A program made the translations under genes and the position numbers. Below are positions 15,050 to 24,069 of a DNA stretch of 64,000 bases, in pieces. Source of the stretch: Couchioplanes azureus (GTDB taxonomy: Bacteria > Actinomycetota > Actinomycetes > Mycobacteriales > Micromonosporaceae); NCBI RefSeq assembly GCF_014648355.1, contig NZ_BMQY01000011.1:1-64000 (forward strand). Direction: 5' to 3'. The notes under the pieces were generated by a model, which was not told the DNA's origin, searched no databases, and saw only the letters and a list, made by a program, of their open reading frames with translations. The first letter of the stretch is position 1. Each line of letters starts with the position of its first letter.

Positions 15050-17974
15050 TTGGACACGCCGGGCGGGACCGGCCCGGGTGCGTCGTCCGCCGCGGGGGAC
15101 GACACCCCGGGACCGGCGCTGCGCCTCGAGGTGCTCGGCCCGTTGCAGGCCTGGCAGGGCGACACCCGCCTGGCGCTGGGCCCGGTACAACAGCGGGTCG
15201 TGCTCTCGGTGCTGGCCCTGCACGCCAACCGGCCGCTGCGCCGCGAACAGCTCATCGAGGCGGTCTGGGGCGAGGCCGCGCCCGCCTACGCGGTGAACCT
15301 GGTCCACAAGTACATCTCCGGGCTGCGCCGGGCCTTCGATCCGGTCCGCTCCGCCGGCTCCCCGTCGCGGCTGCTCGCCTGGACGGACATCGGATACCGG
15401 CTGTCCCTGCCGCCCGGCTGCCTCGACCTGGAGGTCTTCGACCGCGAGATCGGCCGGGCCCGCGCCGCCCGGGCCGCGGGCGAGCTGCCCGAGGCCGCGC
15501 AGGCGGTCCACGCCGCGCTGCAGCTGTGGCGCGGCCCGGCCTTCGACGGGCTGACCAGCCCGCTGCTGGACGCCGAGCGGGAACGGCTCGCCGAGCGCCG
15601 GATCAGCGTGCTTGAGGAGCGCATCGAGATCGACCTGGCCATGGGCAACGACCAGGACCTCGTCGCCGAGCTGCAACGCCTCGTCGCCGAGCATCCGATG
15701 CGCGAGCGCCTGCGCGGCTCCCTGATGACGGCGCTGTACCGCAGCGGACGCCAGGGCGAGGCGCTGGCCGCGTTCCACGCGGTCGCCCGCTACCTCAAAG
15801 AGGAGCTCGGCGTCGACCCGTCCGCCGAGCTGCAGGAGCTCTACCAGCGCATCCTCACCAACGATCCGGCGCTGGCCGGCACCGCGGCGCCGGCCCGGCC
15901 GGTCGCCGAGCCCGCCGGGACGGCGCCCGGCCCGGTGCTGCCGGTGCCGGCGCAGCTGCCGTACGCGATCCCGCACTTCGTGGGCCGGGACGCCGAGCTG
16001 CGGCACCTCGACGGGCTCGTCGGGCCGGACGGCGGCGACGGCCTGGTCATCGCCGCCATCACCGGCACAGCCGGGGTCGGCAAGACCTCGCTGGCGGTGC
16101 ACTGGGCGCACCGGATCAGCGGCCGCTTCCCGGACGGACAGCTCTACGTGGACCTGCGCGGCTTCGACCCCAACCTGTCCGCGGTGGAGCCGGGCGAGGC
16201 GCTGCGCGGGTTCCTCGACGCCCTGGGCGTGCCGGCGCGCCGGGTGCCGGCCACCCTGGAGCAGCAGGCGGCGCTCTACCGCAGCCTGCTCGCCGGCCGG
16301 CGGGTGATGGTGGTGCTGGACAACGCCCGCGACACCGAGCAGGTGATGCCGCTGCTGCCCGGCTCGGCCGGCTGCCTCGTGCTCGTGACCAGCCGCAACC
16401 GGCTGTCCGGCCTGGTCGCGGCCGGTGCCGTCGCGGTGCCGGTCGACCTGCTGACCGCCGACGAGGGCCGGCAGATGCTGCGCGGCCGGATCGGCCCGTC
16501 CCGGGTCGAGGCGGAGCCCGGCGCGGTGGACGACATCATCGCCGTCTCGGCTCGGCTGCCGCTGGCGCTGGCCATCGTGGCCGCCCGGGCGGCGGCCCAT
16601 CCGCGGTTCTCCCTGGCCGCGCTCGCCGGCGATCTCGGTCAGGCCCGGGGCGGGCTGGACGCGTTCGTCGGCGAGGACGGGGCGACCGACGCGCGGGCGG
16701 TGCTGTCCTGGTCGTACCACCTGCTCGCGCCGCCGGCGGCCCGGCTGTTCCGGCTGCTGGGGCTGCATCCGGGTCCGGACATCTCGGTCGCCGCGGCCGC
16801 CAGCCTGGCCGGCGTCCCGGCGGGCGAGGCCCGCCGGCTGCTCGCCGCCCTGTGCGGCGCGCACCTGCTCGACGAGGTCACGCCGGGCCGGTTCGGCTTC
16901 CACGACCTGCTGCGGGCGTACGCCGCCGAGCAGGCCCGCGCACCCGGTGCGGCCGAGGAGCGGGAGCTGGCGCTGGCGCGGATGTTCGACCACTATCTGC
17001 ACACCGGGCACGCCGCCGACCGGTTGCTCTACCCGTACCGGGCGCCGCTGGAGGTCGGCGAGCCGGCCGAGGGGGTGACCGCGGCGCAGCTGCCGGACCC
17101 GGACCGGGCGATGGCCTGGTTCGTCGCGGAGCACCCGAACCTGCTCGCCGCGATCACCCTGGCCAGCGCCGGCGGGCAGCACTCCTATGTCTACGGCCTG
17201 GCGTGGACGATGACCGCCTTCCTCAACTACCAGGGCCACTGGCACGACTGGGCCGCGACGATGGAAGCCGCCCTGCGCGCCGCCCGGCGCCTCGGCGACC
17301 TCGGCGGCCAGGCCCAGGCGCACCGCCTGCTCAACCTCGCCTACCTGCAGCTCGGCCGGCTGGACGAGGCCGGCGACCACGCGCGGCAGGCGCTGCGGGT
17401 CTTCGCCGAGCTGGGCGACCTGCCCGGGCAGGCGCGGATCCACCTCAACTTCGGGCGGGTGCTGGAGCGGCAGTGCCGGTTCCAGGAGGCGCTCGACCAG
17501 GCCCGCAAGGCGCTGGAGCTGTTCCGGCTCGCCGGCGATCCGCCCGGCGAGGCCGACGCGCTCAACTGGGTGGGCTGGTATCACAGCCAGCTCGGCTACC
17601 ACGAGCAGGCGCTGGAGTACTGCCACCAGTCGCTGGTCGTGCACCAGGGCTCGGGCGACTGGCCGGGCCGCGCCGACACCTGGGACAGCCTCGGTTACGC
17701 CCATCACCATCTGGGCCATCACGACGAGGCGATTTCTTGTTACGAACAGGCGCTCGCACTCTGGCACGATCTCGGCGACCGTTATCAGGTGGCGATGACG
17801 CTGCTGCGCCTGGGCGACACCCATCGGGCCGCGGGAGACCTGGTCGCGGCCCGGGACGCCTGGTTGCGGGCCATCCGGATCTTCGACGGTTTCGGCCACC
17901 CGGAGGCCGCCACGGTGCGCTCCAAGCTCGACCTGCTGGCCCGGGGACCACGAAACGAGAAGGGACATCGATGA
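15050..17974 (+). CDS. AfsR-like SARP regulator (wHTH-BTAD-NB-ARC-TPR)
   Basis: 974 residues. The winged helix lies at about 25-115 ('RLEVLGPLQAWQGD', 'LRREQLIEAVWGE') and the BTAD domain at about 120-275, ending with 'AVARYLKEELGVDPSAELQ'. The NB-ARC-type ATPase has a P-loop GTAGVGKTS near residue 340. The C-terminal ~320 residues carry repeated TPR units, including 'QARIHLNFGRVLERQ' and 'DTWDSLGYAHHHLGHHDEA'. Large SARPs activate secondary-metabolite promoters after ATP- or ligand-driven change. TTG 15050 was chosen for the CGGGAGG site seven bases upstream. It is the likely activator of the radical-SAM locus immediately downstream, on position alone. Confidence 0.9.
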   Translation: MDTPGGTGPGASSAAGDDTPGPALRLEVLGPLQAWQGDTRLALGPVQQRVVLSVLALHANRPLRREQLIEAVWGEAAPAYAVNLVHKYISGLRRAFDPVRSAGSPSRLLAWTDIGYRLSLPPGCLDLEVFDREIGRARAARAAGELPEAAQAVHAALQLWRGPAFDGLTSPLLDAERERLAERRISVLEERIEIDLAMGNDQDLVAELQRLVAEHPMRERLRGSLMTALYRSGRQGEALAAFHAVARYLKEELGVDPSAELQELYQRILTNDPALAGTAAPARPVAEPAGTAPGPVLPVPAQLPYAIPHFVGRDAELRHLDGLVGPDGGDGLVIAAITGTAGVGKTSLAVHWAHRISGRFPDGQLYVDLRGFDPNLSAVEPGEALRGFLDALGVPARRVPATLEQQAALYRSLLAGRRVMVVLDNARDTEQVMPLLPGSAGCLVLVTSRNRLSGLVAAGAVAVPVDLLTADEGRQMLRGRIGPSRVEAEPGAVDDIIAVSARLPLALAIVAARAAAHPRFSLAALAGDLGQARGGLDAFVGEDGATDARAVLSWSYHLLAPPAARLFRLLGLHPGPDISVAAAASLAGVPAGEARRLLAALCGAHLLDEVTPGRFGFHDLLRAYAAEQARAPGAAEERELALARMFDHYLHTGHAADRLLYPYRAPLEVGEPAEGVTAAQLPDPDRAMAWFVAEHPNLLAAITLASAGGQHSYVYGLAWTMTAFLNYQGHWHDWAATMEAALRAARRLGDLGGQAQAHRLLNLAYLQLGRLDEAGDHARQALRVFAELGDLPGQARIHLNFGRVLERQCRFQEALDQARKALELFRLAGDPPGEADALNWVGWYHSQLGYHEQALEYCHQSLVVHQGSGDWPGRADTWDSLGYAHHHLGHHDEAISCYEQALALWHDLGDRYQVAMTLLRLGDTHRAAGDLVAARDAWLRAIRIFDGFGHPEAATVRSKLDLLARGPRNEKGHR

Positions 17975-18062
17975 TAGTAATTGGCGACTAGGCTGGTGCC
18001 GACGGTCCGGGTCGGGTGCCGTCGTCCGGGACCGGGACGAGGCGACCAGCGAAAGGAAAGAG

Positions 18063-18359
18063 ATGTCCGACAAGACCGGTGCACCGAGATCGACCCGCGG
18101 GGGGTCGGGTGCCATCATCGGAGGACTCGCCGTCGGTGCCCTGCTGGGCACTCCGGTGGCCGCCTCCGCGGCGACCGCCGCGGAGCCGCCGGCCATCGTC
18201 ACCGAGGTCGGCACGACCGTCGGCGCCTGTCAGGTGCCACGGGTCGCGGCCGACGAGCCGGTGACCACCATCCGCGAACAGTTCCAGATGTCGTTCACCG
18301 CCGGCGCCGTCACCGGGGCGGGGACGGATCTCATGCCGATCATCTGTGATCCACGGTAA
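18063..18359 (+). CDS. Candidate RiPP precursor or small exported peptide
   Basis: 98 residues with a strong start (AAAGGAAAG ribosome site before ATG). After a charged start there is a Gly/Ala hydrophobic stretch at about 14-38 (GGSGAIIGGLAVGALLGTPV, then AASAATA), which resembles a signal sequence with an AxA-type site. The rest (about 40-98) is acidic to neutral with two Cys, one near the end in PIICDPR. It ends 13 bp before, or overlaps, the radical-SAM RiPP maturase gene. Position and size make it the best precursor candidate, but no known leader motif was recognised. It could also be an unrelated small secreted protein. Confidence 0.55.
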   Translation: MSDKTGAPRSTRGGSGAIIGGLAVGALLGTPVAASAATAAEPPAIVTEVGTTVGACQVPRVAADEPVTTIREQFQMSFTAGAVTGAGTDLMPIICDPR

Positions 18360-18372
18360 CCAGACATCTGCG

Positions 18373-20283
18373 ATGCGCGAGCCGATCGTGCTCCGCCCGC
18401 TCGGACCGGCGGCCGACGGTCCGAGCGCGGCGCAGCGCGCCGCCTGGCCGGTGGTGCTGGTCTCCATGCCGTTCATGATGGCCGACCGGCCCTCGATCCA
18501 GCTCGGACTGCTCCGGGCCGTGGCGGCCGGCCACGGCTACGCCGTCCGCACGCTGCACGCCAACCTCGACCTCGCCGCCCGGATCGGCGCCGACGTCTAC
18601 CACGCGCTGTGCGAGGACCGGGGGCTGATGATCGGCGACTGGCTCTTCTCGCGGGAGGCCTTCGGCGACGCGGCCCCGGATCCCGACGGCGCCCTGCTCG
18701 ACGACTTCGCGGCCGAGCTCGAGCTGCCCGGCCACAGCCCGGACGACAGCCGCAAGCTGCTGCTGCGCCTGCGCGAGCACGACGTCCCGGCGTATCTCGA
18801 CGCCCTGGTGGACGGCTTCTCCTGGGACGAGGCCCGGGTCGTCGGCTTCACCTGCACGTTCCAGCAGAACGCGGCCTCCTTCGCGCTCGCCCGGCGGCTG
18901 AAGGAACGGTTCCCCCGGCTCGTCACGGTCTTCGGCGGCGCCAACTTCGAGGACGAGATGGGCCTCGAGTACGTGCGCCGGGTCCCCTGCATCGACTACG
19001 CCGTGATCGGCGAGGGAGACGTGGCGCTGCCGGAGCTGCTGGCGGCCCTCGCCACCGGCGCCGACCCGGGCGCGGTCCCCGGCGTCGCCCGCCGCACCGC
19101 CGCCGGCGTGTCCGCGGCCCCCGGGCGAGCGCCGTACGGCCGCCTCGACGAGTCCCCGCTGCCCGACTACGACGAGTACTTCGCCCGCGCCGAGGCGCTG
19201 GGGCTGCAGCCGCGCGCCGGGCTGCGCACGATCCGCATCCCCTTCGAGTCGGCGCGCGGATGCTGGTGGGGCGCGAAGCACCACTGCACGTTCTGCGGGC
19301 TCAACGGCTCGACCATGAGCTTCCGCGCCAAGTCGGCACCGCGGGTCTCCGCCGAGCTGGCCGCCCAGGCGCGACGCTACCGCAGCTTCCGGTTCGAGGC
19401 GGTGGACAACATCGTGGACACCTCGTACCTCACCGGGCTCTTCCCCGAGCTGGCCGCCGCCGGCACCACGTACGACATCTTCTACGAGGTCAAGGCCAAC
19501 CTCAGCCGGGAACAGCTGAGACTGCTGCGCCAGGGCGGCGTGACCCACCTGCAGCCGGGCATCGAGTCGCTGAGCACCCGGGTGCTGGCCCTGATGCGCA
19601 AGGGCGTCCGCGCCGGGCAGAACGTCAACGTGCTGCGCTGGGGCCAGTACTACGGCATCACGATCTCCTGGAACATCCTGTGGGGCTTCCCGGGCGAGTC
19701 CGCCGAGGACTACCGGGAGCAGGCCGCCGTCGTGCCGCACCTGGTGCACCTGCGTCCGCCGGTGGGCGCCGGTCGGGTCTGGCTGGAGCGGTTCAGCCCC
19801 CTGTTCACCGAGGCGGGCTCCGGCGTGCGGACCCGCCGGCCCGAGCGCGGCTACCGCTACGTCTACCCGCAGGGCTTCGACCTCGGCCGGCTGGCCTACT
19901 TCTTCGAGTACGAGCTCGCCGACCCGCTGCCCGCCGAGGCGTACGCCGGCCTGCGCGCGGCCGTCGAGGACTGGCAGGCCGCCTGGGAACGCCCCGAGCC
20001 GCCGACCCTCACCTACTTCTCCGCGCCCGGCTTCCTGCAGATCTACGACGGCCGGCACGCCGGGAGCGAGGGAACGTACACCTTCGAGGGAGATCTCGCC
20101 GCGATCTACCTCGCCTGTGCCGACCGCCCGATCTCGGCCTCCGCGGTGCGCGAGCGCCTCGGCGGACGCCTGCCGCTGGAGGCGGTCCGGGAGGCGTTCG
20201 CCGGGTTCGCCGAGCGTGGCCTGATGTTCCTCGACGGCACGGCCGCCCTCGCGCTGGCGCTCCCGGCCGGAGCGACCCGGTGA
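18373..20283 (+). CDS. RiPP-maturation B12-dependent radical SAM protein
   Basis: 636 residues from ATG 18373 (a GTG at 18346 would overlap the small upstream gene). The N-terminal half is a B12-binding-like domain with 'VVGFTCTFQQNAASFALA', 'VFGGANFEDE' and 'AVIGEGD'. The radical-SAM core has the unusual cluster motif CWWGAKHHCTFC (Cx7CxxC), the signature I associate with the RiPP maturation radical SAM protein 1 family (TIGR03975). Further core segments include 'GVTHLQPGIESLS' and 'NILWGFPGE'. Such enzymes modify ribosomal peptides, often by methylating unactivated carbons. No Shine-Dalgarno is obvious, which suggests coupling to the peptide gene. Confidence 0.88.
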   Translation: MREPIVLRPLGPAADGPSAAQRAAWPVVLVSMPFMMADRPSIQLGLLRAVAAGHGYAVRTLHANLDLAARIGADVYHALCEDRGLMIGDWLFSREAFGDAAPDPDGALLDDFAAELELPGHSPDDSRKLLLRLREHDVPAYLDALVDGFSWDEARVVGFTCTFQQNAASFALARRLKERFPRLVTVFGGANFEDEMGLEYVRRVPCIDYAVIGEGDVALPELLAALATGADPGAVPGVARRTAAGVSAAPGRAPYGRLDESPLPDYDEYFARAEALGLQPRAGLRTIRIPFESARGCWWGAKHHCTFCGLNGSTMSFRAKSAPRVSAELAAQARRYRSFRFEAVDNIVDTSYLTGLFPELAAAGTTYDIFYEVKANLSREQLRLLRQGGVTHLQPGIESLSTRVLALMRKGVRAGQNVNVLRWGQYYGITISWNILWGFPGESAEDYREQAAVVPHLVHLRPPVGAGRVWLERFSPLFTEAGSGVRTRRPERGYRYVYPQGFDLGRLAYFFEYELADPLPAEAYAGLRAAVEDWQAAWERPEPPTLTYFSAPGFLQIYDGRHAGSEGTYTFEGDLAAIYLACADRPISASAVRERLGGRLPLEAVREAFAGFAERGLMFLDGTAALALALPAGATR

Positions 20284-20409
20284 CGCACCCGCCCCCGCGG
20301 CCCTGATCGGCCCCGAGGGCCGGCGCATCGCACCGTTCCGCGGTTCCCCCGCGCCCGGGCGATGGCCGATGATGCTGTGACCCGCGACCGAACTCCCCCC
20401 GAGGTGGCA

Positions 20410-20961
20410 ATGGACGATCACGTGGCCCTGCGGCCCTTCTCCGAACAGGACCTGCCCTTTCTGGAACGGCTGGGTTCGGATCCGAGCGTCACCGGGCGCT
20501 ACGTCTGGGCCGGCTTCCGCGACCCCCGGGCGCGGCGCCGCCGCTGGGAGAAGGACGGGTACGTCGGTGCCGACTCGTCGGCGCTCGCCGTGGTCGGCGA
20601 CGATCCGGAGCTGGGCCCGGACACGGTCCTGGGCATCGCGAGCTGGGAGGCGAAGGACCGCGGCGGCCCGCCCGGCGGCTGCTACGAGATCGGCCTCGCG
20701 CTGCTGCCGGAGTACCGGGGCCGCGGCCTGGGCACCGCGGCGCAGCGGGAGATGGTGCGGCACCTGTTCGACTGCACCCTCGCGTTCCGGCTGGAGGCGC
20801 AGACCGACGCGGACAACATCGCCGAGCAACTGGCGCTGGAGAAGATCGGCTTCCGCCGCGAGGGCGTCCTGCGTGGCGCGCGCTTCCGCGAGGGCGAGTG
20901 GCGCGACATGCTGATGTACGGTCTCCTCCGCCCCGACCTGCGCGCAGGCGCCGGCGACTGA
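20410..20961 (+). CDS. GNAT-family N-acetyltransferase
   Basis: 183 residues from ATG 20410, which has a GAGGTGG site close upstream; an in-frame ATG at 20362 would add 16 residues. It is a RimJ/RimL-like acetyltransferase: 'VALRPFSEQDLPFLERL' opening, acetyl-CoA loop 'LLPEYRGRGLGTAAQ' and 'NIAEQLALEKIGFRREG' closing. These enzymes acetylate N termini, aminoglycosides or small amines. It lies 126 bp after the radical-SAM gene on the same strand and could cap a peptide or metabolite of the locus; it may equally be independent. Confidence 0.85.
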   Translation: MDDHVALRPFSEQDLPFLERLGSDPSVTGRYVWAGFRDPRARRRRWEKDGYVGADSSALAVVGDDPELGPDTVLGIASWEAKDRGGPPGGCYEIGLALLPEYRGRGLGTAAQREMVRHLFDCTLAFRLEAQTDADNIAEQLALEKIGFRREGVLRGARFREGEWRDMLMYGLLRPDLRAGAGD

Positions 20962-21086
20962 ACGCGGCAGACCCCGGTCAGCGGGGCTTCCAGCCGGCGT
21001 TCCAGCGCCCGTTCCACCCCCGTCGCACAGGATGAATCCCGTAGTTCACGCCGCAGGGCGTGCCGGAAGCGGCAACGGGGGACACC

Positions 21087-22250
21087 GTGCTCGTACTGAC
21101 CCACCAGGACGTGAGATCCGTCCTCGACGGCCACGAGGTCGACATCCTCGCCGCCGTCCGAAGGGCGTACATCCTGCATGCGCAGGGCGCCACGGCCGTG
21201 CCGCAGTCGGCCTTCCTGCGCCTGCCGGACCAGCCACGCGACGGCGCGATCGCGCTGCCCGCCTTCCTCGGCGGGGCCGGCGCATCGGCCGGCGTCACGT
21301 GGACCGCGTCCTTTCCGGACACCGCCGAGCGCGACGAGGAGCGGGCGTCGACCGCGATCATCCTCAACGCGACGGCAACGGGTCGCCCGGAGGCGTTGCT
21401 CGAGGGGTCGCTCATCGCGGCCCGGCGCGCGGCTGCCAGTGCCGCGCTCGCCGCCTCGGCGCTGGGTACGGGGGAGGACGCGGCCGGAGTCACGCTGGTG
21501 GGCTGCGGCGTCGTGACCTTCGAGACACTGCGGTTTCTGCATGTGGTGCATCCCGACCTCCATGAGGTCACCGTGCACGATCTGCGGCGCGAGCGAGCAG
21601 GGGCGTTCGCGGCGCGGGTCGCACGGGAGCTGCCGTCGATGCGCGTCCGGTTCGAGCCGGACCGCGGCCGGGCGCTGGCCGCCGCCGGCCTGGTGGCGGT
21701 CGCCACCACCGCGGTGACGCCGTACCTCGACCCGCGGACGTTGCGGCCGGGCACGCTGGTGCTGCACACCTCGCTGCGCGACGTGACGCCGGAGGGTGTG
21801 CTCGCCGCGGTGAACGTGGTCGACGACGCCGACCACGTCTGCCGGGCGGACACCTCGCTGGAGCGGGCCGAGCGGCTGTCCGGCAACCGCGACTTCATCA
21901 CGGCGAGCCTCGGTGACCTGCTGCTGGCGGGGACGACGGGCGTCCGCGATCCCCGCCGTACCACCATCTTCACGCCGTCCGGCCTGGGCATCCTCGACCT
22001 CGCCGTGGCCCGCTACGCCCGGGACCGCGCGCTGCGGGCGAACCTGGGCATCCGCGTCGACGGCTTCCTCCCCGCCGCGGGCGACCTCCTTCCCGGCCGC
22101 ACCGATTTTTTTCCCGGTCGTGCCGGCGCTCCTCCCGGTCGTGCCGGCGGGGGCGGGGCCGCCGACGGCCGGACCGGTGAGGCCGCGGCGGCCGGCGAGC
22201 CCGGCGCGGAGCCCGGCGCCGGGCGGCTCACCGGGGCGGTGCCGGCATGA
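21087..22250 (+). CDS. Ornithine cyclodeaminase / SbnB-like dehydrogenase with extended tail
   Basis: 387 residues from GTG 21087, chosen because a GGGGGA site precedes it and the protein then begins 'MLVLTHQDV' like the family. The core matches the ornithine cyclodeaminase/mu-crystallin fold: 'GVTLVGCGVVTFETLRFL' nucleotide site, 'VAVATTAVTPYLD' and 'LRPGTLVLHTSLRDV'. SbnB-type members oxidise N-(1-amino-1-carboxy-2-ethyl)glutamate to give 2,3-diaminopropionate; others make cyclic or keto amino acids. No SbnA partner is nearby. About 65 C-terminal residues are a Gly/Ala/Pro/Arg extension encoded by 21-bp repeats, not part of the family fold. The stop overlaps the next gene. Confidence 0.85.
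   Translation: MLVLTHQDVRSVLDGHEVDILAAVRRAYILHAQGATAVPQSAFLRLPDQPRDGAIALPAFLGGAGASAGVTWTASFPDTAERDEERASTAIILNATATGRPEALLEGSLIAARRAAASAALAASALGTGEDAAGVTLVGCGVVTFETLRFLHVVHPDLHEVTVHDLRRERAGAFAARVARELPSMRVRFEPDRGRALAAAGLVAVATTAVTPYLDPRTLRPGTLVLHTSLRDVTPEGVLAAVNVVDDADHVCRADTSLERAERLSGNRDFITASLGDLLLAGTTGVRDPRRTTIFTPSGLGILDLAVARYARDRALRANLGIRVDGFLPAAGDLLPGRTDFFPGRAGAPPGRAGGGGAADGRTGEAAAAGEPGAEPGAGRLTGAVPA
22112..22149 (+). repeat. 21-bp minisatellite in the cyclodeaminase-like gene tail
   Basis: Two near-identical units share tcccggtcgtgccggcg (22112 and 22133), with a degenerate copy just before them and a run of seven T at about 22106. They encode PGRxxxx repeats. The period keeps the frame. Confidence 0.7.
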
Positions 22251-23248
22251 GCGCCCCGATCGGCTGGCTCGGCCTCATCGCGGGAGAGTGGACCATCGCC
22301 GGCGACGCCAGCTCCTGCGCACGGCGCACGGTGCGCGCCGGCCGCGCGCTGGGCCTGCGGACGCTCGCGGTCAGCACCGACGAACGCTGCCTGGCCCGCC
22401 TGGCCGCCGACGGCTGGTCGCTGCGGCCCGCGTCCGGCCTGGACCCCGCCAGCATCGCCACCGCGTTCGCCCCCGCGGGAAGCCGGGCCATCGCCCCGGC
22501 GCTCCTGGTCGGCGACGGCCCCGGCCTGTCGGACACGACGGCCCGGGTGGCGGCGTTGCTCGGCGCCCGGAATCCCGATCCGGGTGCGGTGGCCCGGTCC
22601 GCCGGCTACGTCGCCGGCCGGCGGACCGCGGCCACGCCGGAGCCCGGCCGGGCGGTGTCCCGCTACGTGGTCCAGGCACAGGACGGCGAGGTCATCGGCA
22701 TCGTCGAGGACGTCACCACCGACGGGCGCGGGCGCGACTACGACTGTCCCGGCAGCGCCCAGGGCTGGACCGCGCGCCGGCTCCGGGCCCAGGCCCGCGC
22801 CGCGCTCGACGAGGCGGGGCTGACCCGCGGCCCGGTCGAGGTGATCCTGCACGCCACCGGCCGCCAGGTGTCCGTCGTGAGCCTGGCGCCGGGCCGGATC
22901 GACGGCTGCATCGCCTCGGTGATCGAACTCGCCACCGGCCACGACGTGATCCTCGGCGCGGTGCGGTCCGCCGTCTCGGCCGCGCTACCGCCGCCGCACC
23001 GCCCGGCCCCGCACCATGCGCGCCGGCATGCCTGCCTGCGCCGGGCGGACCTGCGCGGCGCCCCGGCCCGGGCGGACGCCGCCTGGGTGGACCTGCCCGG
23101 CCTCGTCTCGGTGCGGCCCGGGGCCGACGGCGCGGTCGTCACCGTCGCGGACGACCGGACGAGCGCGTCGTGGGGTGCGCGCTCGGCCGTGGAGCGGCTG
23201 GCCGGCTGGCCCTCGAGACCGTCGGCGGTGCCGGGCGGTGCCCTGTGA
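22247..23248 (+). CDS. Degenerate ATP-grasp-like protein
   Basis: 333 residues. The first ~110 look like a pre-ATP-grasp Rossmann segment ('RAGRALGLRTLAVSTDERCL'). Residues about 140-245 look like the second ATP-grasp lobe: 'YVVQAQDGEVIGIVEDV', 'GPVEVILHATGRQVSVVSLA', 'ASVIELATGHDV'. The lysine-bearing first lobe is largely missing and the usual E-x-N-P-R metal motif reads SLAPGR. It is shorter than typical carboxylate-amine ligases (about 400). I read it as an ATP-grasp relative that has probably lost or changed catalysis. It overlaps both neighbours by 4 bp, so it is kept in a fixed operon with the cyclodeaminase-like and formyltransferase-like genes. The family assignment is by eye only. 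Confidence 0.6.
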   Translation: MSAPIGWLGLIAGEWTIAGDASSCARRTVRAGRALGLRTLAVSTDERCLARLAADGWSLRPASGLDPASIATAFAPAGSRAIAPALLVGDGPGLSDTTARVAALLGARNPDPGAVARSAGYVAGRRTAATPEPGRAVSRYVVQAQDGEVIGIVEDVTTDGRGRDYDCPGSAQGWTARRLRAQARAALDEAGLTRGPVEVILHATGRQVSVVSLAPGRIDGCIASVIELATGHDVILGAVRSAVSAALPPPHRPAPHHARRHACLRRADLRGAPARADAAWVDLPGLVSVRPGADGAVVTVADDRTSASWGARSAVERLAGWPSRPSAVPGGAL

Positions 23249-24069
23249 CACCGCTGCGCCTGGCGCTCGTCCGCGGCGACGACCATCATCACCGGTACCT
23301 CGAGTCGCTGCTCGCCGGCCGCTTCGACCTCGCGCTGGTGGTCGTCGAGCCGGATTCCGCCCGGGCCGCCGCGCTGCGCCGGCACGGCCGCTACCGGGAC
23401 TGGCTCTATCACCTCTACCACCGCTGCCGCCGGGCGCTCACCGGCAAGGACGCCTACCGCCGGCAGTATTTCGCCCACACCCCGGAGCTGTGGGCGGATC
23501 CCGGTCCCCGGCGCCTGCGGGTGCGCTCCGTCAACGAGGACGCGGTCGTCGACGCGCTGCGGGCGGTCTTCGTCGACGTCGTCGTGATCATCGGGTGCTC
23601 CCCGCTGTCACGGGCGACGCTCGCCGCCGCGGGCCCGCTCGTGCTCAACGTGCACGACGGATTCCTGCCCTACTACCGCGGTGACCACGGCTTCTTCTTC
23701 GCGGTCTACGACCGGCGCTTCGACCGGGTGGGCGCGACCATCCACCGGGCCGACCCGGACGTCGACACCGGCGAGCTGATCGAGGTGGTCCGCCCGCAGG
23801 TGCGCGGCGACGAACTGCCGGAGCACCTGAACTGCCGTGCCGACCTGCTCGCCATCCACCGCCTCGCCGGCTGGCTGGAGATCCTGGAGCGCGGGGGCGA
23901 GCTGCCGTCGTACGCCCAGCCGCCGGTCGGGCGCACGTACGGGATCCGCGACCGCGGGCCGGCCCACGACCTGCGGTACTTCCTGCGCCGGTGCCTGCGC
24001 ACCGCGGGACCGTCGCGGGGCTGCGTCGGCGAGCGGCGGGCGTCGGTCCTCGAGGGAGCGATGCGGTGA
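23245..24069 (+). CDS. Formyltransferase-family protein
   Basis: 274 residues. It has the N-terminal formyl-THF transferase fold: 'VVVIIGCSPLSRATLAAA' strand and helix, the catalytic segment LNVHDGFLPYYRGDHG (Asn and His of the Asn-His-Asp triad) and the Asp in DVDTGEL. Relatives transfer formyl from 10-formyl-THF to Met-tRNA, GAR, sugar amines or siderophore hydroxylamines. The C-terminal domain of methionyl-tRNA formyltransferase is absent, so the substrate is probably a small amine. GTG 23245 overlaps the preceding stop and the stop overlaps the MFS start. In context it may formylate an amino acid made by the SbnB-like enzyme. Confidence 0.83.
   Translation: MTPLRLALVRGDDHHHRYLESLLAGRFDLALVVVEPDSARAAALRRHGRYRDWLYHLYHRCRRALTGKDAYRRQYFAHTPELWADPGPRRLRVRSVNEDAVVDALRAVFVDVVVIIGCSPLSRATLAAAGPLVLNVHDGFLPYYRGDHGFFFAVYDRRFDRVGATIHRADPDVDTGELIEVVRPQVRGDELPEHLNCRADLLAIHRLAGWLEILERGGELPSYAQPPVGRTYGIRDRGPAHDLRYFLRRCLRTAGPSRGCVGERRASVLEGAMR

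Noticed and set aside
20290..20325. Possible hairpin after the radical SAM gene
   Set aside because: A 7-bp stem with an 11-nt loop is too weak in this GC context to call a terminator.
22104..22112. Programmed frameshift at the seven-T run in the cyclodeaminase-like gene
   Set aside because: The zero frame reads to a stop that overlaps the next start cleanly. A shifted frame gives only low-complexity sequence.
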